A stretch of DNA of 64,000 nt from Gottfriedia sp002574545 (GTDB lineage Bacteria; Bacillota; Bacilli; Bacillales; Bacillaceae_G), in assembly GCA_052180195.1 (NCBI GenBank), contig CP197469.1, one strand, 5' to 3'. The position numbers were made by a program, and so were the translations under genes. Below the pieces are notes generated by a model. The model searched no databases. It saw only the letters and a program-made list of their open reading frames with translations, and had not been told where the DNA came from. Numbering within the stretch: position 1 is the first letter of the stretch; each line of letters opens with the position of its first letter. Below, in pieces: positions 1 to 8,701 of this stretch.

Positions 1-224
1 CCACAAGTTATTAACATCTGTGGACAAATAAAAATAAAGAACAACTTATCCAAAGTGGAAAACAAATTAATAATATCAAAAATCTTTAGCTATTTCAATG
101 AGTAGTTAATGTTATCCACATGCTAATCCACTTGTTTAAAAAAATTGTCCACAGAAAAAGAACTTGTGCAAAAAATGTCAATAACTGTTGTGGGTAAAAA
201 ATGTGTAGGAAAATATTATCCACA
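1..224. other. oriC: oriC-side DnaA-box cluster between dnaA (outside window) and rpmH
   Basis: Two perfect DnaA boxes (TTATCCACA) lie at 112-120 and 216-224. One-mismatch boxes lie at 19-27 (minus), 46-54, 145-153 and 189-197 (minus). Bases 1-5 (ccaca) could be the end of another box cut by the window edge. In Bacillus the dnaA-rpmH intergenic region carries the upstream part of the bipartite origin, and rpmH here points away from it, so dnaA is inferred just left of base 1 on the minus strand. The unwinding element, normally between dnaA and dnaN, is not in view. Bases 225-490 are AT-rich and show no gene. Confidence 0.85.
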
Positions 225-490
225 GAGCATTTAACAATATCAAAAAAAGGGGAAGTAGTGTTTTCTGCATGATTTTTTTATTCACTTAAAAGCCCAGTTA
301 AAAAAATCTTTCGACACCATATTTTTACTCGAAATACTCGTTTGAAAATTTATTGGAAGGAAATGATAAAAGTAAGTTTCATTTCTTATATTAAATAAAT
401 GTGACTTAATTTTTTTTATACAAAAACTCACTGGATCAACCATTCTTCATAAATTGGAAATAATTATTCAACGTGATTTGATATCTTACA

Positions 491-520
491 TTGACATTAA
501 TAGTAGTTATTCTTTATAAT
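491..520 (+). promoter_or_regulatory. Sigma-A promoter of rpmH
   Basis: A perfect -35 (TTGACA, 491-496) and a perfect -10 (TATAAT, 515-520) are separated by 18 bases, about 45 bases upstream of the rpmH start. This is the strongest promoter by eye in the origin region and would drive rpmH and probably rnpA. Confidence 0.75.
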
Positions 521-566
521 TTATAGGACTGTCTATAACAGTAATTCCTCAGGGAGGTGTCATATA

Positions 567-701
567 ATGAAAAGAACATTTCAACCAAACAAACGTAAAC
601 GCAGCAAAGTACATGGTTTCCGTAGCCGTATGAGCACTGCAAATGGACGTAAAGTTCTAGCTGCTCGTCGTCGTAAAGGAAGAAAAGTATTATCTGCGTA
701 G
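567..701 (+). CDS. rpmH: 50S ribosomal protein L34
   Basis: A 44-residue, very basic protein that begins MKRTFQPNKRKR and ends in an RRRKGRKVLSA tail, which is full-length L34. It is a late-assembling component of the large ribosomal subunit. It starts at ATG 567 with a strong Shine-Dalgarno (AGGGAGGTG, 551-559) seven bases upstream. It is the first gene after the origin and is followed by a hairpin terminator, with rnpA downstream as in nearly all bacteria. The arginine- and lysine-rich composition and length leave no realistic alternative. Confidence 0.98.
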   Translation: MKRTFQPNKRKRSKVHGFRSRMSTANGRKVLAARRRKGRKVLSA

Positions 702-702
702 G

Positions 703-725
703 CCACTGTCAACAGTGGTCTTTTT
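703..725 (+). terminator. Hairpin terminator after rpmH
   Basis: A 7-bp perfect stem (CCACTGT/ACAGTGG, 703-709 and 712-718) with a 2-base loop is followed by a T-rich run. It probably reduces, rather than abolishes, transcription into rnpA. Confidence 0.7.
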
Positions 726-736
726 CACTAATAAGA

Positions 737-783
737 AGGCCTTTTTTTGCTTTTATGTCACAATTTGTAAGTAAAAAAGGCCT
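737..783. terminator. Second inverted repeat before rnpA
   Basis: AGGCCTTTTTT (737-747) pairs with AAAAAAGGCCT (773-783) across a 25-base loop, with T-rich flanks. It may act as an additional terminator or a transcript-processing hairpin between rpmH and rnpA. The role is inferred only from structure. Confidence 0.4.
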
Positions 784-843
784 CATTTTTTATAAAAAAA
801 TTGTTATGATTATTGAAGGAATCATTTGAGGTGTCAGTGGAAC

Positions 844-1209
844 ATGAACAAGAAAAACAGAATAAAAAAGAATGCAGATTTTAGTCGCGTTTTTCAAGAG
901 GGATCGTCAACTGCAAATCGACAATTTGTAATCTACACATTAAAAAAAGAAGATCAAAAACAATTTCGTATAGGATTATCAGTTAGTAAAAAATTAGGTA
1001 ATGCTGTAGAGAGAAATCATATTAAGCGGTATATAAGACAAGCTCTTACTGAATTAAGTGATGATCTTCGTGTGAATATGGATTATGTTGTAATCGCGAG
1101 AAAGCCCTGTACTGATCTACCTTTTAATGAATTTAAAAAAAGTTTAATTCATGTGTTGAAAAGGGCAGAAGCGCTTAAAATACGTGATTCAAAACATAAA
1201 ATAAGATAA
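844..1209 (+). CDS. rnpA: Ribonuclease P protein component
   Basis: Protein subunit of RNase P, which helps the catalytic RNA remove 5' leaders from pre-tRNAs. The chosen start is ATG 844 (121 residues), with GAGGTG at 828-833. An in-frame TTG at 826 would add six residues that the family lacks. The N terminus (MNKKNRIKKNADFSRVF) and the basic signature around residues 57-63 (RNHIKRY; usually RNRIKR) are typical. The usual second Arg of that signature is His here, an allowed but noticeable change. It lies between rpmH and yidC as in B. subtilis. Confidence 0.97.
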   Translation: MNKKNRIKKNADFSRVFQEGSSTANRQFVIYTLKKEDQKQFRIGLSVSKKLGNAVERNHIKRYIRQALTELSDDLRVNMDYVVIARKPCTDLPFNEFKKSLIHVLKRAEALKIRDSKHKIR

Positions 1210-1264
1210 AAATCAAATTAAGTAATTACATATTTAAATGTAACTTCTTAAAGGAGGAACTAGT

Positions 1265-2050
1265 TTGAAGACTAAGAAGTACCAATTGCTTGTTACAGTT
1301 CTTTTGTTAGTAGTCGTGTTAGCTGGATGTTCGCAAACAAACCAACCGATTACATCTGAAAGTACAGGGATTTGGAATGAGTATTTCGTTTATCCACTAT
1401 CATGGTTAATCACAGCTGTATCTAAAATTTTTGGTGGAAGCTATGGTATGTCGATTATCGTCGTAACACTTTTAATTCGTTTAGCATTACTACCATTAAT
1501 GATCAAACAAATTAAAAGCACAAAAGCGATGCAATCAATCCAGCCTGAAATGGCCAAGCTTAAAGAAAAATATTCTTCTAAGGATCAAAAAACTGTCCAA
1601 AAATTAAATGAAGAAACAATGAAGTTGTACCAACAACATGGAGTAAATCCTTTATCTGGTTGTTTACCAATTTTTATTCAAATGCCAATCTTAATTGCGT
1701 TCTATCATGCAATTATGAGAACAATGGAAATTAAGGCACATGACTTTTTATGGTTCCAATTAGGACACCCAGATCCAATTTATGCTTTACCAATCATCGC
1801 AGGTATTACAACTTTCATTCAACAAAAAGTATCAATGAGTACTGGTACAATGACAGGACCTGCTGCTCAACAAATGAAAATCATGCTTTATGTTATGCCA
1901 ATCATGATTTTAATATTTGCTGTTAGACTTCCATCTGCTTTAGCTTTATATTGGGTAGTTGGTAATACATTCATGATTATGCAAACATTATTTGTTAATA
2001 GAGGTAATACTACCGAAAAAAATAACAGTGTAGGAGGGGCTAGTAAGTGA
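1265..2050 (+). CDS. yidC: Membrane protein insertase YidC/SpoIIIJ (lipoprotein)
   Basis: Inserts proteins into the cytoplasmic membrane, alone or with SecYEG; the SpoIIIJ type is also needed for forespore development in Bacillus. It is 261 residues from TTG 1265, with AAGGAGG just upstream. A lipoprotein signal ends in LAGC with Cys22 as the lipidation site. The Oxa1/YidC core of about five membrane segments follows, with the conserved groove arginine at Arg72 (TLLIRLALLP). Linkage to rnpA and jag identifies this copy as the SpoIIIJ-type paralogue rather than YqjG. The stop overlaps the jag start by four bases (GTGA), indicating translational coupling. Confidence 0.96.
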   Translation: MKTKKYQLLVTVLLLVVVLAGCSQTNQPITSESTGIWNEYFVYPLSWLITAVSKIFGGSYGMSIIVVTLLIRLALLPLMIKQIKSTKAMQSIQPEMAKLKEKYSSKDQKTVQKLNEETMKLYQQHGVNPLSGCLPIFIQMPILIAFYHAIMRTMEIKAHDFLWFQLGHPDPIYALPIIAGITTFIQQKVSMSTGTMTGPAAQQMKIMLYVMPIMILIFAVRLPSALALYWVVGNTFMIMQTLFVNRGNTTEKNNSVGGASK

Positions 2051-2685
2051 GAGAAGTAACTGCTACTGGTCAAACAATCGAACAAGCAGTTCAAATAGCA
2101 CTTCAGCAACTTAGTTCAACAGAAGAAGAAGTAGAAATTACAGTAATCGAAGACGGTAAAAAAGGATTTTTAGGATTTGGTGCTAAACCTGCTAAAGTAT
2201 TAGTTGTTAAAAAGAAGACTTTAATCGAGAAAGCATATGACTACCTTTTTAATATTGTGAAGAGTCTTGACGAAACTGCAGTTGTAAATTTTGAGTTGCA
2301 AGGTAATAAGGAACAAACCTTCTTATTTACTGTAAAGGGTGATAAGGTTGCCCTTATTATTGGAAAAAGAGGTAATACTTTAAATGCTCTACAATTCTTA
2401 GTTCAAACATTTGTAAATCGTCATTCAAAACAATTGGTTCATGTTGTCGTTGACGCAGAGAACTATCGATTAAAACGTAAGGAATCACTAGAGATTCTAG
2501 CAAAAAAGACTGCTCAAACAGTTTTAAAAACAAGAAAAGCTATTTCTTTAGAGCCAATGCCTTCTTTCGAAAGAAAAATTATACATCATATACTGACAGA
2601 TATGCCAAATATCTCTACGAAGTCTGTAGGCCAAGATCCGCATCGTCAATTAGTTATAGATTTAAAGAAACCAATTAAGGGTTAA
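2047..2685 (+). CDS. jag: RNA-binding protein Jag/KhpB
   Basis: A single-stranded RNA-binding protein that in Firmicutes partners KhpA and affects cell elongation and division. It is 212 residues from GTG 2047. The order is a Jag-N domain (about 1-52, with a GFLGFG motif), a KH domain with the GKRG loop at 106-109, and a C-terminal R3H domain (about 150-208) with the Arg176-x3-His180 signature. It overlaps yidC by four bases. The last codons and the stop form part of the terminator hairpin. Confidence 0.95.
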   Translation: MREVTATGQTIEQAVQIALQQLSSTEEEVEITVIEDGKKGFLGFGAKPAKVLVVKKKTLIEKAYDYLFNIVKSLDETAVVNFELQGNKEQTFLFTVKGDKVALIIGKRGNTLNALQFLVQTFVNRHSKQLVHVVVDAENYRLKRKESLEILAKKTAQTVLKTRKAISLEPMPSFERKIIHHILTDMPNISTKSVGQDPHRQLVIDLKKPIKG

Positions 2686-2702
2686 TCCTTAATTGGTTTT
2701 TT
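2671..2702 (+). terminator. Terminator overlapping the jag stop
   Basis: A perfect 10-bp stem (CCAATTAAGG 2671-2680 with CCTTAATTGG 2687-2696) is followed by TTTTTTAA. It closes the rnpA-yidC-jag unit. Confidence 0.85.
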
Positions 2703-2727
2703 AATGTTCTTCTTCAAGTCATATAAG

Positions 2728-2832
2728 TTTACTTGTACTTTCGTACGGTTATAATATAAAAACATTCAATTATAAATTTCTTTATGCTATGCTATAGATT
2801 TAGAAGTAACATGTTAACTTTAGTTTAACATG
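2728..2832 (+). promoter_or_regulatory. Candidate mnmE promoter and leader hairpin
   Basis: A possible promoter TTTACT (2728-2733), N16, TATAAT (2750-2755) is followed by an 8-bp perfect inverted repeat, CATGTTAA (2810-2817) and TTAACATG (2825-2832). The repeat sits directly before the mnmE ribosome-binding site at 2837-2843. The -35 match is weak. The hairpin could affect translation initiation, but no known leader family is recognised. Confidence 0.4.
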
Positions 2833-2850
2833 CTCCGAGGTGATTTTTTG

Positions 2851-4227
2851 ATGGAATTCGATACAATTACAGCCATATCGACACCAAAAGGCGAAGGTGC
2901 AATTGCCATTGTTCGTTTAAGCGGCGATGAAGCTGTTCTAATAGCGAATAAATTATTTAAAGAAAAAGATTTAAATATAGTAGATTCACACACAATTCAT
3001 TACGGACATTTAGTTGATCCAATTTCCGGGAATACTGTTGAGGAAGTGATGGTCTCGGTCTTGAGAGCACCAAAAACGTTCACTCGTGAAGATGTTGTCG
3101 AAATAAATTGTCATGGTGGAATTTTTTCTGTTAATAAAGTACTTGAATTGGTATTATCACAAGGGGCTAGATTAGCAGAGCCTGGTGAATTTACAAAAAG
3201 AGCATTCCTTAATGGACGAATCGACCTATCTCAGGCCGAAGCAGTTATGGATTTAATTCGTTCTAAGACTGACAGAGCAATGGCTATAGCTATGAATCAA
3301 GTTGAAGGTCGTTTGTCGAAACTAGTTAACGGCTTAAGACAGACATTACTTGAAATATTGGCTCATATAGAAGTAAATATTGATTACCCTGAATATGATG
3401 ATGTTGAAGAAATGACCAATACTGTTTTAATAGAAAAAGCAAAAACAGTTCGAGTTGAAATACAAAAACTGCTAGAAACATCAAAACAAGGTAAGATTTT
3501 ACGCGAAGGATTAGCTACTGTCATTATTGGTAGACCAAATGTTGGGAAGTCTTCTCTGTTAAATACACTTGTCCAGGAAAGTAAAGCAATCGTTACTGAT
3601 ATTCCAGGTACTACTCGTGATGTTATTGAAGAATACGTAAATGTAAGAGGTGTACCATTACGACTTGTCGATACAGCAGGTATTCGTGAAACGAAGGATG
3701 TTGTAGAAGCGATTGGTGTTGAAAGATCTAAAAAAGTATTGAACTTAGCTGACTTAGTTTTATTTGTTTTAAATAATAATGAGCAACTTAGTGAAGAAGA
3801 CCGTAAATTATTTGGCGAAATGAGCGGCAAAGATGTAATTGTGATCATTAACAAAACAGATTTGTCACAAAAGCTTGATATGGATGAAGTAAAAGCGTTA
3901 GTCGGTAATGCTACAATTGTTACGACTTCTTTAAAAGAAGAAAGAGGAATTGATGATCTAGAAAAAGCAATTGCCAATTTATATTTTGAAGGGCAAATTG
4001 AGGCACAAGACTTAACTTATTTATCTAATGCTCGACATATTGCGCTATTAAAACAATCAGAACAGACAATTAATGACGCGATTGAGGCAATGAAAAATGG
4101 TATGCCGATTGATTTAGTACAAATTGACTTAACAAGAGCATGGGAACTGTTAGGTGAAATCGTTGGAGATACAGTTCAGGAAAGTTTAATCAACCAGCTA
4201 TTTTCTCAATTCTGTTTAGGAAAATAA
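2851..4227 (+). CDS. mnmE: tRNA modification GTPase MnmE
   Basis: With MnmG it installs the cmnm5/nm5 group on wobble uridine-34 of several tRNAs. It is 458 residues from ATG 2851, chosen because GAGGTGA lies seven bases upstream and homologues start at this point; the earlier ATG at 2830 lacks a site. Seen: an N-terminal formyl-THF-binding domain, a helical domain with an inserted G domain (P loop GRPNVGKS about 227-234, DTAG about 274-277, NKTD from about 334), and the C-terminal FCLGK motif with Cys455. It stands 20 bases upstream of mnmG, its obligate partner. Confidence 0.97.
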   Translation: MEFDTITAISTPKGEGAIAIVRLSGDEAVLIANKLFKEKDLNIVDSHTIHYGHLVDPISGNTVEEVMVSVLRAPKTFTREDVVEINCHGGIFSVNKVLELVLSQGARLAEPGEFTKRAFLNGRIDLSQAEAVMDLIRSKTDRAMAIAMNQVEGRLSKLVNGLRQTLLEILAHIEVNIDYPEYDDVEEMTNTVLIEKAKTVRVEIQKLLETSKQGKILREGLATVIIGRPNVGKSSLLNTLVQESKAIVTDIPGTTRDVIEEYVNVRGVPLRLVDTAGIRETKDVVEAIGVERSKKVLNLADLVLFVLNNNEQLSEEDRKLFGEMSGKDVIVIINKTDLSQKLDMDEVKALVGNATIVTTSLKEERGIDDLEKAIANLYFEGQIEAQDLTYLSNARHIALLKQSEQTINDAIEAMKNGMPIDLVQIDLTRAWELLGEIVGDTVQESLINQLFSQFCLGK

Positions 4228-4247
4228 AATGGTTAGGAGGAGAAAAA

Positions 4248-6134
4248 ATGAGTTTTGAAGCAGGCAATTATGATGTAATCGTCATTGGAGCTGGTCATGC
4301 TGGATGCGAAGCCGGTTTGTCATCTGCTCGAATGGGTGCAAAAACATTAATGCTGACAATTAATCTCGATATGGTAGCATTTATGCCTTGTAATCCATCA
4401 GTAGGTGGTCCTGCCAAGGGGATTGTTGTACGTGAAATCGATGCACTTGGCGGTGAAATGGGCAGAAATATTGATAAAACACATATTCAAATGAGAATGT
4501 TAAACACGGGTAAAGGTCCTGCAGTACGTGCATTGCGTGCTCAAGCGGATAAATTCGCGTACCAACACGAATTAAAGAAAACCATTGAAAATACGGAAAA
4601 TCTAACACTAAAGCAAGGTTTAGTAGAGAGATTAATTGTAGAAGATGGACAATGCACGGGTGTAATTACACAAACAGGTGCAATTTATCGTTCAAAGACA
4701 GTTGTCATTACAACTGGTACTTTCTTACGTGGAGAAATTATTGTAGGAGAATTAAAATACTCAAGTGGTCCTAATAACCAACAACCGGCAATAAAGCTTT
4801 CTGAGCACTTAGAGGAATTAGGAATAGAACTTGTTCGATTTAAAACAGGTACGCCTCCTCGTGTAAATAGTCATAGTATTGATTATTCAAAAACAGAAAT
4901 TCAACCTGGTGATGATGTACCTCGTGCATTTTCTTTTGAAACGGAACCAGTTGAAACAGAACAAATACCTTGTTGGTTAACTTATACAAGTGAAACTACA
5001 CATCAAATCATCGACGATAACTTACATCGTTCGCCGATGTACTCTGGTATGATTAAGGGAACTGGGCCACGCTATTGTCCTTCTATTGAGGATAAAGTTG
5101 TCCGATTTAATGATAAACCGAGACATCAAATTTTCTTAGAGCCTGAAGGAAGAAATACTCAAGAAGTTTATGTACAAGGGTTATCAACTAGTTTACCTGA
5201 AGATGTACAAGAAAAAATGCTTCGTTCGATTGCAGGCCTTGAAAATGTTCAAATGATGAGAACTGGATATGCAATTGAATATGACGCGATTGTCCCTACA
5301 CAATTATGGCCAACATTGGAACTTAAGCAAATTAAGAACCTGTATACTGCTGGTCAAATTAATGGAACTTCGGGTTATGAAGAAGCGGCTGGTCAAGGTT
5401 TAATCGCAGGAATTAACGCTGCGTGTCGTTCTCTAGGTAAAGAAGAGTTAATTTTAGATCGCTCTGAAGCTTATATTGGTGTTTTAATCGATGATCTTGT
5501 AACGAAAGGGACAAATGAACCATACCGTCTTCTTACTTCTAGAGCAGAATATCGATTATTATTGCGTCACGATAATGCCGATTTACGATTAACAAAAATT
5601 GGTCAGAGACTTGGTTTAATAAGTGATGAAAGATACGCAGAGTTTGAACAAAAGAAAATGTTAATTGAAGAAGAAATAGAGCGTTTAAAAGCAACGCAAT
5701 TAAGACCGACAAAAGAAGTACAAGAATTAATTGCACAAAATGGTGGTAGTGAGCTAAAAGATGGTATTCGTGCAGCAGATCTTTTACGACGTCCTGAAAT
5801 GCTTTATGAACATATACACCTTCTTGCTCCATCTGAAAAAGATCTACATCCAGATGTTAAAGAGCAAGTTGAAATACAAATTAAGTATGAAGGTTATATT
5901 GAAAAATCATTAAATCAAGTAGAACGCATGAAAAAAATGGATTTAAAGAAAATCCCTGAAAATATCGATTATCAAGCTATTCACGGCCTTGCTACTGAGG
6001 CAAGACAAAAGCTTGAGCAAGTGCGCCCTCTATCAGTAGGTCAAGCTTCTCGTATATCTGGTGTTAATCCAGCAGATATTTCAATTCTACTTGTTTATTT
6101 AGAACAAGGAAAAATTGCAAGAATATCGAACTAA
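4248..6134 (+). CDS. mnmG: tRNA uridine-5-carboxymethylaminomethyl synthesis enzyme MnmG
   Basis: FAD-dependent partner of MnmE in wobble-uridine modification. It is 628 residues, the normal length. The FAD-binding GxGxxG (GAGHAG) lies at residues 14-19, followed by the family motif around FMPCNPSVGGPAKG and the GSGYEEAAGQG-type segment (here NGTSGYEEAAGQG). The C-terminal helical domain that contacts MnmE ends VYLEQGKIARISN. It starts at ATG 4248 after TTAGGAGG. It is tightly followed by rsmG (21-base gap), so mnmE-mnmG-rsmG is probably one transcript. Confidence 0.97.
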   Translation: MSFEAGNYDVIVIGAGHAGCEAGLSSARMGAKTLMLTINLDMVAFMPCNPSVGGPAKGIVVREIDALGGEMGRNIDKTHIQMRMLNTGKGPAVRALRAQADKFAYQHELKKTIENTENLTLKQGLVERLIVEDGQCTGVITQTGAIYRSKTVVITTGTFLRGEIIVGELKYSSGPNNQQPAIKLSEHLEELGIELVRFKTGTPPRVNSHSIDYSKTEIQPGDDVPRAFSFETEPVETEQIPCWLTYTSETTHQIIDDNLHRSPMYSGMIKGTGPRYCPSIEDKVVRFNDKPRHQIFLEPEGRNTQEVYVQGLSTSLPEDVQEKMLRSIAGLENVQMMRTGYAIEYDAIVPTQLWPTLELKQIKNLYTAGQINGTSGYEEAAGQGLIAGINAACRSLGKEELILDRSEAYIGVLIDDLVTKGTNEPYRLLTSRAEYRLLLRHDNADLRLTKIGQRLGLISDERYAEFEQKKMLIEEEIERLKATQLRPTKEVQELIAQNGGSELKDGIRAADLLRRPEMLYEHIHLLAPSEKDLHPDVKEQVEIQIKYEGYIEKSLNQVERMKKMDLKKIPENIDYQAIHGLATEARQKLEQVRPLSVGQASRISGVNPADISILLVYLEQGKIARISN

Positions 6135-6155
6135 TAATAGATAGGGGTATTACTA

Positions 6156-6875
6156 GTGAATAAAGAACAATTTATCGCTGCTCTTAAAGATAAAGGAATC
6201 GATTTGTCAGATTTTCAATTAAAACAATTTGATATATATTTCCACACACTAGTTGAGTGGAACAATAAAATGAACTTAACTGCTATTACAGAAGAAAACG
6301 AAGTATATTTAAAACATTTTTATGATTCCATTAGCGCCGCTTTTTATTTCGACTTCGCTGATGAAATCACTTTATGTGATATTGGTGCAGGAGCGGGCTT
6401 CCCTTCTATTCCAATTAAAATATGTTTCCCATCTATAAAATTAACGATCGTAGACTCCCTTCAAAAAAGGATTACATTTCTAAACCATTTAGCGAAGGAA
6501 TTACAATTAGAGAATGTATCATTTATTCATGATCGTGCAGAAACTTTTGCTAAAAGAACTGGTATGAGAGAATCTTTCGATGTTGTAACTGCTAGAGCAG
6601 TTGCTAGAATGTCCGTGTTAACTGAATTATGCTTACCACTTGTTAAACAAAACGGTCACTTTGTTGCACTTAAAGGTGCTGCTGGTCAAGAAGAGTTGGA
6701 TAAAGCGAATTATGCTATAAAAACACTTGGTGGAGAAGTTAAATCAATTAATCATTTTACTCTCCCAGGTGAGGACAGTGATCGAAATATTGTTATAGTA
6801 GAAAAGAAACGTAAAACACCAACTAAGTACCCTCGTAAACCGGGTACTCCTGGTAAAGAACCATTAGAGAATTAA
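6156..6875 (+). CDS. rsmG: 16S rRNA (guanine-527-N7) methyltransferase RsmG
   Basis: SAM-dependent methylation of G527 in 16S rRNA; loss gives low-level streptomycin resistance in other bacteria. It is 239 residues from GTG 6156, preceded by a modest site (ATAGGGGT). The SAM-binding motif I is CDIGAGAGFPS (about residues 74-84), and the C terminus (KKYPRKPGTPGKEP-like) is typical of Bacillus RsmG. It is followed directly by a parS site and noc. Confidence 0.96.
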   Translation: MNKEQFIAALKDKGIDLSDFQLKQFDIYFHTLVEWNNKMNLTAITEENEVYLKHFYDSISAAFYFDFADEITLCDIGAGAGFPSIPIKICFPSIKLTIVDSLQKRITFLNHLAKELQLENVSFIHDRAETFAKRTGMRESFDVVTARAVARMSVLTELCLPLVKQNGHFVALKGAAGQEELDKANYAIKTLGGEVKSINHFTLPGEDSDRNIVIVEKKRKTPTKYPRKPGTPGKEPLEN

Positions 6876-6892
6876 TATGATAAACTAACAAA

Positions 6893-6908
6893 TGTTTCAC
6901 GTGAAACA
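6893..6908. other. parS: parS site between rsmG and noc
   Basis: A perfect 16-bp palindrome TGTTTCACGTGAAACA, identical to the Bacillus parS consensus bound by ParB/Spo0J. An upstream ATG (6892) reads through this site, but it is not the noc start. Confidence 0.93.
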
Positions 6909-6960
6909 TTTGTTATGTTTATTCTATTGTGAACGAAATTCTAAAAGGGTGGGAATCACA

Positions 6961-7812
6961 TTGAAAAGCACATTATCTAGGTTATTTGGCTTATCAGAAA
7001 AAGAAAATAGTGATGACGTTCAAGATTCGGTTTCGAGTAATGAAGTTATTCGCCAGATTCCGGTATCGGACATTGTACCGAATCAGTATCAGCCTAGAAC
7101 ATTCTTTGATGATGAAAAAATTAAAGAACTAGCGCTAACCATTCGAACTCATGGTATTATTCAACCGATTGTTGTTAGGGAAATTAGACCAAACTTTTAT
7201 GAAATAATTGCCGGGGAAAGAAGATTCAGAGCTGTTTCATCTTTAGGTTGGGATACAATTCCTGCAATTGTGAAAACGTTTAACGATACAGAAACTGCCT
7301 CAGTTGCTTTGATTGAAAATTTACAACGTGAAGAACTATCTCCATTTGAAGAAGCTGTAGCTTACCAAAAACTAATTGATTTACATAACTTAACTCAAGA
7401 AGCTCTTGCACAGCGACTAGGTAAAGGTCAATCGACTGTTGCAAATAAATTGAGATTGTTGAAACTTCCTGGGGAAATACAACAAGCATTATTGGATAAG
7501 TCGATTACGGAACGTCATGCACGCGCACTTATTCCATTAAAGTTACCTCAACTCCAAATTACTCTTCTTCATGAAATAATTGAAAAGCAATTGAATGTTA
7601 AACAAACGGAAGAACGAGTAGTTACATTACTTACTGAGAAAAAACCAAAGGCTAAACGTAAATTTAAAGCGATTAGCAAAGATATAAGAATTGCGATGAA
7701 TACGATCCGTGAATCTTTACAAATGGTTACTAAAACAGGCATGAACATTGATAGTCAAGAAGAAGAACATGATGACTATTATCAAATAACAATTAAAATT
7801 CCGAAGAAATAA
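6961..7812 (+). CDS. noc: Nucleoid occlusion protein Noc
   Basis: ParB-family CTPase that binds NBS sites, attaches to the membrane and keeps division septa off the nucleoid. The start TTG 6961 (283 residues) gives the N terminus KSTLSRLFGL, matching the short amphipathic membrane-targeting helix of Noc; a start at 6892 would add 23 residues encoded partly by parS. Seen: the ParB/CTP-binding motifs GERRFR (about 85-90) and ENLQREEL (about 119-126), and a helix-turn-helix near 145-167 (LTQEALAQRLGKGQSTVANKLRLL-like). Its place next to soj-spo0J and the N terminus separate it from true ParB. Confidence 0.93.
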   Translation: MKSTLSRLFGLSEKENSDDVQDSVSSNEVIRQIPVSDIVPNQYQPRTFFDDEKIKELALTIRTHGIIQPIVVREIRPNFYEIIAGERRFRAVSSLGWDTIPAIVKTFNDTETASVALIENLQREELSPFEEAVAYQKLIDLHNLTQEALAQRLGKGQSTVANKLRLLKLPGEIQQALLDKSITERHARALIPLKLPQLQITLLHEIIEKQLNVKQTEERVVTLLTEKKPKAKRKFKAISKDIRIAMNTIRESLQMVTKTGMNIDSQEEEHDDYYQITIKIPKK

Positions 7813-7818
7813 TCCTAA

Positions 7819-7850
7819 AATTCACCTCTTTTAAGTGGTGAATTTTTTTA
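7819..7850 (+). terminator. Terminator after noc
   Basis: AATTCACC (7819-7826) pairs with GGTGAATT (7837-7844), followed by a T run. Confidence 0.8.
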
Positions 7851-7939
7851 TTGATTTATAAATCTAAACACAACGATGAATCTATTCATGGTAAAATAGA
7901 AAATAAGAATTGTTTGTTGTGGAAGGAGTAGATTACATA

Positions 7940-8701
7940 GTGGTTAAAGTAATCTCTATAGCTAATCAAAAAGGTGGTGTTGGTAAGACTACAACATCGG
8001 TAAATTTAAGTGCTTGTTTAGCTCACTTAGGAAAAAAAGTATTACTAGTCGATATAGATCCTCAAGGTAATGCAACTAGTGGTATTGGAATTGAAAAGGC
8101 TGACGTAAATCAGTGCGTTTACAATGTATTAGTTGATGATGTTGAGGCGAAAAATGTCATTTTAAACACTGCTATTCCAAATTTTGATATTATTCCGGCA
8201 ACAATTCAACTTGCTGGAGCGGAAATTGAATTAGTTCCTACCATTTCTAGAGAAGTACGATTAAAACGCGCTTTAGATACAGTAAAAGGTAACTATGATT
8301 ATATTTTAATAGATTGTCCTCCATCACTAGGTTTATTAACTTTAAACTCATTAACTGCATCCGATTCAATTATTATTCCAGTTCAGTGTGAGTACTACGC
8401 ACTTGAAGGTTTAAGTCAGCTATTAAGTACTGTACGTTTAGTACAAAAACATTTAAATAAAAGTTTAGCAATTGAAGGCGTACTGTTAACAATGCTAGAT
8501 GCTCGTACAAATTTAGGACTCCAAGTTATAGAAGAAGTAAAAAAATATTTTCAAGATAGAGTCTATAAATCAATTATTCCAAGAAATGTACGCTTAAGCG
8601 AAGCACCAAGTCATGGTAAACCGATCATTACATATGATCCAAAGTCAAGAGGTGCAGAAGTATATCTTGATCTGGCAAAGGAAGTGATTGATAATGGCTA
8701 A
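7940..8701 (+). CDS. soj: Chromosome partitioning ATPase ParA/Soj
   Basis: Deviant Walker-A ATPase that works with Spo0J in origin segregation and, as shown in B. subtilis, acts on DnaA to control initiation. GTG 7940 gives 253 residues, the same length as B. subtilis Soj; the GGAAGGAG site is at 7921-7928. The deviant Walker A KGGVGKTT is at residues 11-18 and Walker B ends at Asp125 (YILIDCPPSLG). It overlaps spo0J by eight bases, so the two are translationally coupled. Confidence 0.96.
   Translation: MVKVISIANQKGGVGKTTTSVNLSACLAHLGKKVLLVDIDPQGNATSGIGIEKADVNQCVYNVLVDDVEAKNVILNTAIPNFDIIPATIQLAGAEIELVPTISREVRLKRALDTVKGNYDYILIDCPPSLGLLTLNSLTASDSIIIPVQCEYYALEGLSQLLSTVRLVQKHLNKSLAIEGVLLTMLDARTNLGLQVIEEVKKYFQDRVYKSIIPRNVRLSEAPSHGKPIITYDPKSRGAEVYLDLAKEVIDNG

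Noticed and set aside
6892..6960. Longer noc reading from ATG 6892 (MFHVKH...)
   Set aside because: The first codons are the parS palindrome itself and no ribosome site precedes them; the Noc N terminus matches the TTG 6961 start.
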